A DNA stretch of 64,000 nucleotides from Symbiodinium natans (GCA_905221605.1 CAJNDS010002157.1:257501-321500); one strand, 5' to 3'. Shown: positions 10,554-19,617, counted from the stretch's first letter. Made by a program: numbers and translations. Notes: generated by a model from the sequence alone, not told the origin.

Positions 10554-10671
10554 CATTTCAAAGAAGACATTGGCACGAGTCAAAGGCTCATGCCTGTGCA
10601 AAGTGCTCCAGGCCTATACCCTAAACCCTACACCGTGGCTGTGTCGTAGGGTTTCGGTTTCGGGTTTCGGG

Positions 10672-10755
10672 CCCAACCCCCAAACCCCAAACCCCAAACC
10701 CCAAACCCCAAACCCCAAACCCCAAACCCCAAACCCTAAACCCTAAACCCTAAAC
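10672..10755 (-). repeat. variant array (CCCCAAA)n
   Basis: Nine or so perfect CCCCAAA units followed by three CCCTAAA units: complete local homogenisation. Confidence 0.9.
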
Positions 10756-10884
10756 TCCTGCATGCCATCCTCCCAGGGCCATTGAAATCTCTCCGCCTGC
10801 GCGAGCAAGATGCCCCCACCCGCTTACAGGCGGCGAAGTGAACGAAGCATCCGGACGAAAGGGACCCGGAACCCATATTCTGAA

Positions 10885-10952
10885 TAGGGTTTAGGGTTTA
10901 GGGTTTAGGGTTTAGGGTTTAGGGTTTAGGGTTTAGGGTTTAGGGTTTAGGG
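10885..10952 (+). repeat. telomeric array (TTTAGGG)n
   Basis: About ten units, abutting the minisatellite. Confidence 0.95.
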
Positions 10953-10966
10953 CTAGACCAGGAATA

Positions 10967-11715
10967 ACAAGGTTACCCATTTTGGTTTGAAGGGGACCCT
11001 TTTTGGTTAACGCCTATTTAGGAATATGGCTATCCTATGTAGAACTCTACCCCTCTGTAGGAATATGGTCACCCTGTATAAAACTCTAACCCCTATTCAG
11101 GAAGGGGGTCACCCTATAAAAAAAACCCATTCAGGAATATGGTCACCCCGCAGAAGACTCGAACCCCTATTTAAGAATATGGTATATATAAAGCTCTAAC
11201 CCCTATGTAGGAATATGGTTACCCTTTTGAAAAATCTAACCCCTATTTGGGAATATGGTCACCCTACATCAAACCCGAACCCCGTCGTAATAATATGGTC
11301 ACCCTTTTTACAACAAATCCAACGCCTATTCAGGAACATGGTTACCCTATATCAACCAACGCTCTGCAGGAAACATGTCACTGTATACAAAACTCAAACC
11401 CCATTTAGGAACATGGTTAGCCCATACAAAACTTTAACCCCTGTTTAGAAAAAAACAGTTACCCTATATAAACCACTAACCTCGACATAGGCATATGGTT
11501 ACCCCAATATGAAAGCTCTAACTCTAGCCCCATCTATATAGGAATCTGGCTACCCTTTTTTCAATCTCGAACCCCTATTTCGGAATGTGGTCACCCTGAA
11601 TGAAACTCTACCCCTTTTCTCATTTATTAGGAATATGGTAACCCCATATTAAACTCAAAGCCCTATTTTGGAACATGGTTACCCTATCTAAAACCCTAAC
11701 CTAGATTTAGGAAGA
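10967..11715 (+). repeat. minisatellite, about 40 bp unit
   Basis: About 17 diverged units of the form CCCCTATTTAGGAATATGG then TTACCCTATATAAAACTCTAA. It contains no TTTAGGG arrays. A remnant is preserved at 14697-14870 at the head of the second duplication copy. Confidence 0.85.
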
Positions 11716-12120
11716 TGGTTTTTTCGTTTTCATGGGTTCCGTCAGTTCGTCCGCCAGCTATGACAAGGAGTAACAAGATGTCGGCGCAGTGCTGGTCCAG
11801 ATCCGCCACCCACGTCTTTAGAGACACAAGTAGCTATGGAAATTTCCGGGCAATCTACGAATAGAAAGGACACCCTTTGAATTCAATCAGTATATTTAGC
11901 AAAAAGAAAAAGATCGTGGCCTTAGAGCCAAAGCGAAGCCAACATAGCTTCCACAACTGTGACGTCAAGCGTTTCTAGGAGTGGATTGAGGGGACTGCAG
12001 ACCACCGCCTTTTTGCCTTCAAGAAGCGACACGTCTGCTGGGCGGTACAATTGCTCGTTAAGGCAACATTCTGGTACAGTTGTCCGCCTGAGCCTGAATG
12101 GTCTGCTTGTTGCGGCAACA
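11716..12120. other. spacer without recognisable gene
   Basis: About 400 bp of low-copy DNA between the minisatellite and the array at 12121. No counterpart was seen at the equivalent place in duplication copy 2. Confidence 0.5.
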
Positions 12121-12172
12121 CCCTAAACCCTAAACCCTAAACCCTGAACCCTAAACCCCCAAACCCTAAACC
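12121..12172 (-). repeat. telomeric array (CCCTAAA)n
   Basis: About seven units with CCCTGAA and CCCCCAAA variants. Confidence 0.9.
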
Positions 12173-12407
12173 CTGACTGAAACTCCATGCTGGTCTGAGC
12201 CCCTCTGGCCGCCTGTTGTCCTGGATGGTGTACTGCCTGAAAGCTGTACTGCCTGCTCTGCTGGGCACGTCGCGCGTGCCACTTTTTCTCGACATGTAGC
12301 AACCCCACTTGTCGGAAGGGGAAAAAGGGTAGCATGATATTGCTTAGTTGGAGGATTGGAGTTTCTGAGTGGCGGGGCCCGCCATCTAGAGCCTCCAATA
12401 TCCCTTC

Positions 12408-12513
12408 TAAACCCTAAACCCTAAACCCTAAACCCTACACCCTAAACCCTAAGCCCTAAACCCTAAACCCTAAACCCGAAACCCTAAACCCTAAACCCTA
12501 AACCCTAAACCCT
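12408..12513 (-). repeat. telomeric array in duplication copy 1
   Basis: About 14 units directly after ATATCCCTTC. In copy 2 the same flank (15126-15135) continues into non-telomeric sequence. Confidence 0.9.
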
Positions 12514-12643
12514 GGGTGGCGGGGCCTGCTGGGGGGGCCAGTTGGCCATCCCTGAACTCTGAAGATGCAACAGCGGTCCAAGTACAACGGAATGACTAGA
12601 TGAGCCTGTCCTGTCGCGAAACTCAAGCGAGGGGGTCTGGGGG

Positions 12644-12740
12644 CCCTAAACCCCTAAACCCTAAACCCCTAAACCCTAAACCCTAAACTCTAAACCCTAA
12701 ACCCTAAACTCTAAACCCCAAACCCTAAACCCTAAACCCT
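12644..12740 (-). repeat. telomeric array ending in a T-tract module
   Basis: CCCTAAA and CCCCTAAA units; the array ends CCCTTTTTTGAACCCG. Confidence 0.9.
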
Positions 12741-12985
12741 TTTTTGAACCCGCGACTTCCTTATAAGCCCTAAACCATTTCGCATCAGGGCTCCGGACGG
12801 GCTTAGGACAAGGGTTTGGGGGTTTAGAGGGGTTTAGGGTTTAGGGTTTAGGGTTTAGGGTTTAGGGGTTTACTCTCTAAACCTGTAGCCTGCAAACACA
12901 GAAGTCTGGGATCAGGAGAGTAGCGCCGCGCTTCTGTGAACATCAGTTGGAACGGCCGGAACAGCAAAGAAATCCTCTTGGCAGA

Positions 12986-13046
12986 CCCCAAACCCCAAAC
13001 CCCAAACCCCAAACCCTAAACCCTAAACCCCAAACCCCAAACCCCA
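12986..13046 (-). repeat. variant array (CCCCAAA)n in copy 1
   Basis: CCCCAAA units between CCTCTTGGC and CCCTGATGACC. The copy 2 counterpart at 15512-15547 is shorter and made only of CCCTAAA units. Confidence 0.85.
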
Positions 13047-13188
13047 GAAACCCTGATGACCTACGCGGCGTAGCTGCATGCAGATCATTGGTTTGAGGGT
13101 TTAAGGGGTTTGCGTGGGGCTTTAGGACTCAAGGCAAGGCTGAGTGGGCTTGGCAGGCCTCTAGGATTAGGGACCATATAGAACTTCC

Positions 13189-13272
13189 ATTTAGGGTTTA
13201 GGGTTTAGGGTTTAGGGTTTAGGGTTTAGGGTTTAGGGTTTAGGGTTTAGGGTTTAGGGTTTAGGGTTTAGG
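13189..13272 (+). repeat. telomeric array (TTTAGGG)n in copy 1
   Basis: Twelve perfect units. The counterpart in copy 2 (15669-15809) is longer and variant-rich, so the array has changed since the duplication. Confidence 0.95.
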
Positions 13273-13442
13273 GGACAACAGTTTGAGATACAATGCCAAG
13301 AAAGCTGCTTTCGTGGCTTTGCTCATTCCCTGTAGTTCAACAAGCTGTGTCAGTTCGAAAGCTGTGTGGCGATAAGCTGTCCTGAACGCTCTTTTGAACT
13401 CATTAGCACTCAGCTTTCATTTCACTGGGGCCGCCCACTATC

Positions 13443-13508
13443 CTAAACCCTAAACCCTAAACCCTAAACCCTATACCCTAAACCCTAAACCCTAAACCCC
13501 AAACCCTA
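13443..13508 (-). repeat. telomeric array absent from copy 2
   Basis: Follows GCCGCCCACTATC. Copy 2 reads GCCCGCCCACTGTCGTTAA and then continues with one CCCTAGG. Confidence 0.9.
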
Positions 13509-13601
13509 ACAACCCTGTTGGCCAAAAACGCGAAAGAATTGAGCCTAGTGAAAGCACTAAACTACTACCCGGACTTGACCCAGATGTGCCCGCAATGGTT
13601 C

Positions 13602-13655
13602 TTTAGGGTTTAGGGTTTAGGGTTTAGGGTTTAGGGTTTAGGGTTTAGGGTTTAG
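13602..13655 (+). repeat. telomeric array with an empty site in copy 2
   Basis: About 7.7 units lie between CGCAATGGTTC and TAAGGAACATGCTTG. Copy 2 (16067-16095) has GGCAATGGTTCATGAGTAAA then GAACATGCTTG with no array. Confidence 0.9.
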
Positions 13656-14044
13656 TAAGGAACATGCTTGTAATCACCCTCCGTTACTACCGACACGCGC
13701 CTCGAGTGACCACTCGGATCAGTCGGCTTGGCGTTTATAGCAATGCGAAGCGGGTGGGTTATATACCCCACCTATACGGGCGTTTACGCGACTAAGGGAC
13801 CCCTAATAGAGACCCCAAACCCTTAAGGTCCAAATGAACCCTAAGAATGGGGTCATATACCCTATACTAGTATAATTCCTTATTAGGGTATATGAACCAT
13901 AAACCCTAAACCCTAAACGCTGAACCCTTTTAGGGCTCACTTGGTCCTTAAGGACAGTAGCATCCCCTTATTATAATAAGGACCCCAGTAAGATACCTCC
14001 AATATCGTAAACCCATACACCGCGGCGAAGAAGCACAGCATCGA

Positions 14045-14126
14045 CTAAACCCTAAACCCTAAACCCTAAACCCTAAGCCCTAACCCTTAACCCTAAACCC
14101 TAAACCCTAGACCCTCAACCCTAAAC
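14045..14126 (-). repeat. telomeric array (CCCTAAA)n in copy 1
   Basis: Follows AGCACAGCATCGA; present at the same position in copy 2 (16451-16540), so it probably predates the duplication. Confidence 0.9.
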
Positions 14127-14305
14127 CAGAAAACCTAAACCCTAGGCCCGTCGATTCCCAGCAGTTCCAGCCGCTGTGCACGATGTGCTTGAGGCTCGAA
14201 CATCGCTTGCAAAGCATGCGAGCCTCAAGGCCAGAAGCCTGTTCGTGCACCTAGCCCTTGAAAAGAGCTTTGCGGGGGGTTTAGGGTTTGAGGTTTAGGG
14301 TGGGC

Positions 14306-14470
14306 ATGAAAAAGCTGTCTGGCAGCGGACTTAAAGATTTGTCTGGCAGCGCAATTAAAGACTTGTTAAAGAGTTGTCTGGCCGCGTTTAGCCGCTCAGT
14401 CACAGCACAGGGAAGAGCCACAAATCGCGACATGAATAGCTGCCTACCAGGATGGGCTATTGGGTCTTAA
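14306..14470 (+). other. conserved short open frame, copy 1 (MKKLSGSGLKDLSG)
   Basis: ATG at 14306 opens a 54-codon frame starting MKKLSGSGLKDLSGS and containing KSCLAAFSRSV and QGRATNR. Its 24-bp internal repeat (TTGTCTGGCAG core) makes the L-S-G periodicity. The frame is cut by the inverted-repeat insertion at 14447. The paralogous frame is at 16762. Differences between the copies include many amino-acid changes, so there is no sign of purifying selection; it is probably repeat-derived. Confidence 0.4.
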
Positions 14471-14535
14471 AATCCCCATAATGAACCCTATTAAGGGCCT
14501 TTTAATGGCTTATAGGGTATAATAGCCCATCCTGG
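14447..14535. mobile_element. TA-target MITE with perfect 15-bp inverted ends
   Basis: CCAGGATGGGCTATT at the left is the exact complement of AATAGCCCATCCTGG at the right; the 89-bp element is flanked by TA (14445-14446 and 14536-14537). The empty site in copy 2 reads AGCTGCCTAAGCCCTTTTTG (16896-16915). This is the pattern of Tc1/mariner-type non-autonomous elements. Confidence 0.85.
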
Positions 14536-14539
14536 TAAA

Positions 14540-14570
14540 CCCTTTTGCAACAGGCTTCGCACTTCGCCTG
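14540..14570 (+). repeat. dispersed CCCTTTTTTGCAAC module
   Basis: AACCCTTTTGCAACAGGCTT, also represented in copy 2 as GCCCTTTTTGCAACC at 16909-16922. Confidence 0.5.
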
Positions 14571-14696
14571 GCTTGTCCTTACATCCTAACCTCCCGACTG
14601 TGCGGTGGAGGCAGGACACAAGCAATCGCTCTCCGAGCAGACTACCAAGAACTTCACTTTAGCTGCCTAAACCCTAAACCCTAAACCCGAAACCCC

Positions 14697-14870
14697 CCTT
14701 TGAATATGGCTACCCTGCATAAAACAACGCCTATGTAGGAAAATTGCCACCGTATACAAAACTCAAACCCCATTTAGGACATGGTTAATTCTTTAACCTA
14801 TCCAAATCTCTAACCGCTCACTCAAACGAAACATTTAAGAATCTGGTTGCCCCTTTTCAATCTCGAACCC
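14697..14870 (+). repeat. minisatellite remnant at head of copy 2
   Basis: About four diverged units matching 11366-11580, including GTATACAAAACTCAAACCCC and TTTTCAATCTCGAACCCC. Confidence 0.7.
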
Positions 14871-15004
14871 CATATCTAGTCGCGTCACCTGATGCGTGCC
14901 CACTTTTTCTCAACATGTAGCAACCCCCACCTGTCGGAAGGGGAAAAGGGGTAGCATGATATTGCTTAATTGAAGGATTGGAGTTTCTGGGTGGTGGGGC
15001 CCGC

Positions 15005-15099
15005 TCTCTACTCCCCTTCGAACCTTCAAAAAAATGATAATGTTTAATATTTATATGAACAAGAATATCCTTAAAATGAGTTCTCAAGGGGGGATATAG
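15005..15099. mobile_element. small inverted-repeat insertion in copy 2
   Basis: A 95-bp AT-rich insert with imperfect inverted ends (left TCTCTACTCCCCTTCGAAC, right complement CTATATCCCCCCTTGAGAAC) flanked by CCGC on both sides (15001-15004, 15100-15103). Copy 1 reads GGGGCCCGCCATCTAGAGCC without it. Confidence 0.7.
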
Positions 15100-15151
15100 C
15101 CGCTGTCTAGAGCCTCCAATATCCCTTCGATACGGAATCTTGCGTTGGGTC

Positions 15152-15216
15152 CTAAACCCTAAACCTTAAACCCTAAACCCCAAACCCCAAACCCCAATAA
15201 ACCCTAAACCTAAACC
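15152..15216 (-). repeat. degenerate telomeric array in copy 2
   Basis: CCCTAAA, CCTTAAA and CCCCAAA units before the TCAGGGCTCCGG block. Confidence 0.85.
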
Positions 15217-15296
15217 TTTTCGCATCAGGGCTCCGGACGGGTTTAGGACAATTCGGGGTTTAGGGTTTACCCTCTAAACCTGTAGCCTACAAACAC

Positions 15297-15419
15297 TAGG
15301 GGATAGGATTAGGGGGACCCTTGGGGATATAGACCCTCTGAATAAGGTCCCTGTTTAAGAGAGCCAGAAGAGGGTTAAGAAGGGGTTCCCTTTTCAGGGT
15401 CCCCTTTATCCTACCTAGG
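15297..15419. mobile_element. inverted-repeat insertion with 6-bp target duplication
   Basis: A 123-bp insert with ends TAGGGGATAGGATTAGGGGG and, complemented, a near copy from the right side (CCCCTTTATCCTACCTAGG as read). AAACAC flanks both sides (15291-15296, 15420-15425). Copy 1 has a single AAACAC followed by AGAAGTCTGGG. Confidence 0.75.
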
Positions 15420-15668
15420 AAACACTGAGTTCACTGAAGTCTGGGATCAGGAGAGAAGCGCTTCCGTGAACAGCAGTCGGAAAGGCTGGAACAGCAAAGA
15501 AATCCTCTTGGCGCCCCTAAACCCTAAACCCTAAACCCTAAACCCTGATGACCTACGCGGCGTAGCTGCATGCAAATCATTGGTTTGAGGTTTAAGAGGT
15601 TTGTGCAGGGCTTGAGGGCTGAGTGGCCTTGGCAGGCCTCTAGCATCAGGGACGATATAGGACTTTAC

Positions 15669-15809
15669 TTTAGGGTTTAGGGTTTAGGGCTTAGGGCTTA
15701 GGGCTTAGGGCTTAGGGTTTAGGGTTTAGGGTTTAGGGTTTAGGGTTTAGGGTGTAGGGTGTAGGGTGTAGGGTTTAGGGTTTAGGTTTTAGGGTTTTAG
15801 GGTTTCGGG
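15669..15809 (+). repeat. telomeric array with GCTTAGGG and TGTAGGG runs
   Basis: Four GCTTAGG-type units and three TGTAGGG units interrupt TTTAGGG. Confidence 0.9.
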
Positions 15810-16450
15810 GACAACGGTTTGAAAAAAACAAAGGCAAGAAAGCTGCTTTCGAGGGGTCCGAATTCCCTGGAATTCAACAAGCTGTGTCAGTTCGAAAGCT
15901 GCGTGGCGATAAGCTGTCCTGAACGCCGTTTTGAGCCGAGTAGCCCTTGGCAGCTTACATTTCACTGGGCCCGCCCACTGTCGTTAACCCTAGGCCCCAT
16001 AAAGACGAAAGAGTTAAGTCTAGTGAAAGCACTAACCTACTACTCAGACTCGACTAGGATGTGCCGGCAATGGTTCATGAGTAAAGAACATGCTTGCTAT
16101 CACCCACCGTTCCTACCGACGCGCACCTCCAGTGACTACTCAGGCGGCTTGACGATTAGCAATGCGAAGCGGGTGGGTATATACCCCCAGCCTATACGGG
16201 CGTTTACGAGAATAAGGGACCCCGAATATACAAGGAGGGGCCCCCCTAGTTATAAGTAGAGTTATAAGGACCCTAAATTAGGTTATAAAAGATCCTAAGT
16301 TAGGTTATAAGTCCCTTAGCAATTTTTAGTACAGTAAGGGGTCACCTCCTTATAGACCCCAAATAGTAGCATCCCCTTATGGTAAGGACCCCAATAAGGT
16401 ACCTCTGCTATCGTAAACCCCCATACACCGCGGCGAAGAAGCGCAGCATC
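15810..16450. other. non-coding body of duplication copy 2
   Basis: A 146-codon frame runs across 15819-16259, but in copy 1 the aligned frame has a TAG at 13333-13335 and is then split by two telomeric arrays. 16240-16340 holds short repeats of GTTATAAG(G/T) with CCCTAA. Confidence 0.6.
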
Positions 16451-16540
16451 CCCTAACCCTAAACCCTAAACCCTAAACCCTAAACCCCATACCCTAAACC
16501 CTAAACCCTAAACCCTAAACCCTAAACCCTAAACCCTAGA
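16451..16540 (-). repeat. telomeric array (CCCTAAA)n in copy 2
   Basis: About 12 units at the position equivalent to 14045-14126. Confidence 0.95.
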
Positions 16541-16698
16541 CCCGTCGATTCCCAGCAGGTCCAGCCTCCGTAAATGATGTGCTTGAGGCTCGAACATCGC
16601 TTGCAAAGCATGCGAGCCTCAAGGCCAGAAGCCTGTTCGTGCACCTAGCCCTTGAAAAGAGCTTTGCGGGGGGTTTAGGGTTTAGGGTTTAGGATTTA

Positions 16699-16723
16699 GG
16701 GTTTTTTTTGCCACCCGCCTAGC
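16699..16723 (+). repeat. dispersed T-tract/GCCACCCGCCTAGC module, copy 2
   Basis: GGGTTTTTTTTGCCACCCGC then CTAGC, with telomeric units on both sides. It is absent from duplication copy 1, which goes straight from TTTAGGG into the ATG frame. Confidence 0.6.
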
Positions 16724-16761
16724 AGGGTTTAGGGTTTAGGGTTTAAACTGCTAGGGTGGGC

Positions 16762-17124
16762 ATGAAAAAGCTGTCTGGCAGCGGACTTAAAGAATTGTCT
16801 GGCAGACCTATTAAAGAGTTGTCAAAGAGTTGTCTGGCCGCGTTTAGCCGCTCGGTCGCAACACAGGGAAGGGCCACAAATCGCCCCGTGAATAGCTGCC
16901 TAAGCCCTTTTTGCAACCTTTTGTGCAACCCATACCGTTCTCCGAACAAGCCTAAACCCTACACCCTAAACCTAAACCGTCATGTAGTTGAGATATGGAG
17001 CTGGGCGAGCCCTTTTTTTGGACCAGGTAAGGGCTTATGTTTCTTCGAGTGTTTCGGGTACCCTGAAGCCGGGGTGCTAACACACTCTTCTGAACATTCT
17101 GAAAAACAGACAATATCTAGCTAA
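16762..17124 (+). other. conserved short open frame, copy 2 (MKKLSGSGLKELSG)
   Basis: ATG at 16762 opens 120 codons; the first 47 align with the frame at 14306 without indels, the rest is unrelated spacer. No known domain. It is kept as a described repeat-derived frame, not as a supported gene. Confidence 0.35.
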
Positions 17125-17329
17125 TGAGATCAAGTAATTGCGAACATGCAACTTTAGCCACGCTATAACAAAAACAATACTAGCAAAAATAACGAATAAG
17201 TATACGCTAGCCCCTTAATTGACGTAAACTTTTTGCCGCTCGTGAGCCCTAAACTAAACCCCTAACACCTGAGGGCTAGAACACTTTAAAAAACACACAC
17301 ACACACAAAACCCTAAAGAAGGGTGTAGG
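17125..17329. other. spacer with CA repeat
   Basis: Low-copy, AT-richer sequence with a CA microsatellite at 17295-17307. Confidence 0.5.
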
Positions 17330-17435
17330 TTGGGATGTTCCCCCTTTATACTAACAGTCCTTCATTGTTATACGGATTATAACAGGGGTACTATAATCCC
17401 CATGAAGGGTTAGCATAAGGGGGGGAACATCCCAA
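17330..17435 (+). mobile_element. MITE-like family 1, array-free reference copy
   Basis: A 106-bp element with left end TTGGGATGTTCCCCCTTTAT and right end AAGGGGGGAACATCCCAA, nearly perfect inverted repeats of about 25 bp including ACTAAC/GTTAGC. The centre reads AACAGGGGTACTATAATCCC. It has no telomeric insert, so it serves as the empty site for 30103. Confidence 0.8.
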
Positions 17436-17792
17436 GGTTTAGGGTTTAGGTCTTAGGGGTAGGGGCCTCGACCCTAAACCCTAAACCTTAAACCCGAAAC
17501 CCTAAAACCTCAACCCTAAACCCGAGACCCTAAACCGGCAACAGAAAGCGCTTCTTGTCGTGGGTTGCCCTACTACCCCCCTCTTTACTACGCCCCCTAG
17601 GCTCCCCCGTTAATAATCTCGACATCGCTTGAATTACGCGTAAAACCTGGGGGGAGGGGTGGCGGGGGGGGGGAACCCTAAAACCCTAAACCCTAAACCC
17701 TAAGTATAGAGGGAGGTAGCAGGGGGACCCATGAACTTAAGTGCTGGCCCTTATCCGACACTGCGGTTCGCTTCCTCTTGATCATTTTCCAT
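17436..17792. other. spacer with short degenerate arrays
   Basis: Degenerate telomeric units at 17475-17535 and 17680-17705, and a G-rich run at 17640-17674. Confidence 0.5.
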
Positions 17793-17852
17793 CCTAAACC
17801 CTAAACCCTAAACCCTAAACCCTAAACCCTAAACCGTAAACCCTAAACCCTA
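17793..17852 (-). repeat. telomeric array (CCCTAAA)n
   Basis: About eight units, one CCGTAAA. Confidence 0.9.
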
Positions 17853-17903
17853 CAAGAAAGGGCCCTCTTTTGGGGGGTTGGTTTCTTCACAAGGGGACCC
17901 ACG

Positions 17904-17970
17904 GTTTAGGGTTTAGGGTTTAGGGTTTAGGGTTTAGGGTTTAGGGTTTAGGGTTTAGGGTTTAGGGTTC
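17904..17970 (+). repeat. telomeric array (TTTAGGG)n
   Basis: Nine to ten perfect units. Confidence 0.95.
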
Positions 17971-18290
17971 CCCCAAGAAAAGGTAAAGGGTACCACTAGG
18001 CTAACCAAGTCATGCAAATTGAAGCTGTTCCACAACCGATGGTGCCCAAGAGAACCTTGCAAAGGTGTTGCACACCTTGCACGGCCACTCGAGCCCACTA
18101 TGGGGTTTAGGGCTTAGGGTTTAGGATTTAAAGTTTAGGGTTTAGGGTAGGGTTTCACTTGGCATGTGCTTCCCTGTTCGGTCGCAAAGGCGCAGGCCAA
18201 GGTGTGTTACAGTTTCTCCGTAGCCCAAGCCTGCCACCTTCTTTCTGGCGGCGCGGCGAATGCCACAATGTCGGCTCGACGTATCATGGG

Positions 18291-18445
18291 GTTTAGGGTT
18301 TAGGGTTTAAGGGCTTAAGGGTTTAAGGGTTTAAGGGTTTGAGGGTTTGAGGGGTTTAAGGGTTTAAGGGTTTAAGGGATTAAGGGTTTAAGGGCTTAAG
18401 TAAGGGTTTAAGGGTTTAAGGGTCTAAGGGCTTAAGGGTTTGAGA
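18291..18445 (+). repeat. variant array (TTTAAGGG)n, 8-bp unit
   Basis: About 17 units, mostly GGGTTTAA with GGGCTTAA and GGGTTTGA: the telomeric unit lengthened by one A and spread across the array. Confidence 0.9.
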
Positions 18446-18533
18446 TTTTTTGGACCCCTGTTTGAATACGGCCCTGTTGTTTTGGACAAGAAGGCTTAAC
18501 AAATGCAGATGTTGCAAATTCAGCCTGACCCCT

Positions 18534-18650
18534 CACTAGAACCAAGAGTATCTTAGGAATAAAAAGGGCGCCCTTTTGGTTTGCAAGGGGCTTATAAAGC
18601 CTGAGCAAAGGGAATAAGGGCCTACGCTGGGTCCTAGCTAAAGCCTACAC
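18534..18650 (+). repeat. dispersed repeat family 7 copy
   Basis: TCTTAGGAATAAAAAGGG, then CCCTTTTGGTTT, and GGGAATAAGGGCCTACGCTG. Two further copies lie at 25391 and 35139. No clear inverted ends. Confidence 0.6.
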
Positions 18651-18966
18651 ATTTCCTTGCGCCTTTAAGATCTAACTTCAGCTTGTCCTGGCCCAAACAC
18701 ACTTGCAGGTTTGTACCTTTGGGGGGGGGGGGGGGGGGGGGGTTGAAAATGTGAGGTTTGGGGTTGCAAGTTTGAGGTCTGGGGTTTAGGGTTCAGGATT
18801 TAGAGCTTCCTTCGGGGTTCAGTTTTAGTATTTAGGGCTTAGGGCTTACAGGGCATAGTGTGTTACACAAAAGTAACTCTAGTCACCAAAGTAAGGAGCT
18901 GGAATTAGCGGCCAGGCAGAAATGCCTGTCTCCTAGAACAGGGAATTAGCATCTTAGACGTTAAGA
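18651..18966. other. spacer with G22 homopolymer
   Basis: A G22 run at 18721-18742, degenerate telomeric units at 18775-18855, then low-copy DNA. Confidence 0.55.
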
Positions 18967-19022
18967 AAAACCCTAAACCCTAAACCCTAAACCCTAGAAA
19001 CACAAAACCCTAAACCCTAAAC
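18967..19022 (-). repeat. telomeric array split by AGAAACACAAA
   Basis: Four units, a short break, then two more. Confidence 0.8.
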
Positions 19023-19232
19023 GTCCGCCCAAAGAGTTTAACCGTTAAACCCTTGGCGAAGAAAGTTCTGGAAACGACGAGTTTTAAAGGGGGCCGCGGC
19101 AGGAACAGCCATAACCACAAAGTGTATCGCCTCTTTGCTCACCCCTCTATAGTTCCCATGCCAAATACTCGATCTAGATGACATACACTGCCTAAGGCCT
19201 ATAAACCCTTGAAAGATTTACACAGGCCTCTT

Positions 19233-19335
19233 CCCTAAACCCTAAACCCTAAACCCTAAACCCTAAACCCTAAACCCTAAACCCTAAACCCTAAACCCTA
19301 AACCCTAAACCCTAAACCCTAAACCCTAAACCCTA
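19233..19335 (-). repeat. telomeric array (CCCTAAA)n
   Basis: Fourteen to fifteen perfect units. Confidence 0.97.
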
Positions 19336-19409
19336 CCTTACCCGAGATACCCCGCGGCATCCTCACCACTCGTCTAAGGCTTTGGAGATATGGCAAGGGA
19401 GTCATGCTC

Positions 19410-19588
19410 GGACCCCGAAGGATGTACCCCTAAGAGGCTTCCCTGAATATACTCCGGGTTTAGGGTTTAGGGTTTAGGGTTTAGGTTTAGGGTTTAGGGT
19501 TTAGGGTTTGATGGCCCTTGAATTCTCTTAGGGATCCTTAAAAAGGGCCCCCAAAACCCAAAAGTACAACCTTGACGGCCCAAGGTCG
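19410..19588 (+). mobile_element. MITE-like family 6 candidate with telomeric array
   Basis: GGACCCCGAAGGATGTACCC at the left resembles the end of the 43071 element; AAGTACAACCTTGACGGCCC near the right is its rough complement. An array (19458-19509) occupies the middle. Divergence makes the boundaries uncertain. Confidence 0.4.
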
Positions 19589-19617
19589 AATCCCATGAAT
19601 ATGCGAGCCGTATGCGT

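Larger units (their letters stand above)
12259..14452 (+). repeat. tandem segmental duplication, copy 1
   Basis: Matched in the same order by 14879-16905: the block around ATGTAGCAACCCC, the TCAGGGCTCCGGACGGG block, GATGACCTACGCGGCGTAGC, AAGCTGTGTCAGTTCGAAAG, CACCGCGGCGAAGAAGC, and the end GCATGAAAAAGCTGTCTGGC. With minisatellite sequence matching at both left ends, the unit may start near 11.2 kb. The copies differ mainly by telomeric arrays and small inserts. Confidence 0.85.
14879..16905 (+). repeat. tandem segmental duplication, copy 2
   Basis: Second copy of the 12259-14452 block. It carries two inserts not in copy 1 (15005-15099 and 15297-15419) and lacks the arrays at 13443 and 13602. 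Confidence 0.85.

Noticed and set aside
15819..16259. 146-codon plus-strand open frame
   Set aside because: The aligned frame in the other duplicate copy has a TAG at 13333 and two telomeric insertions; no domain is visible.
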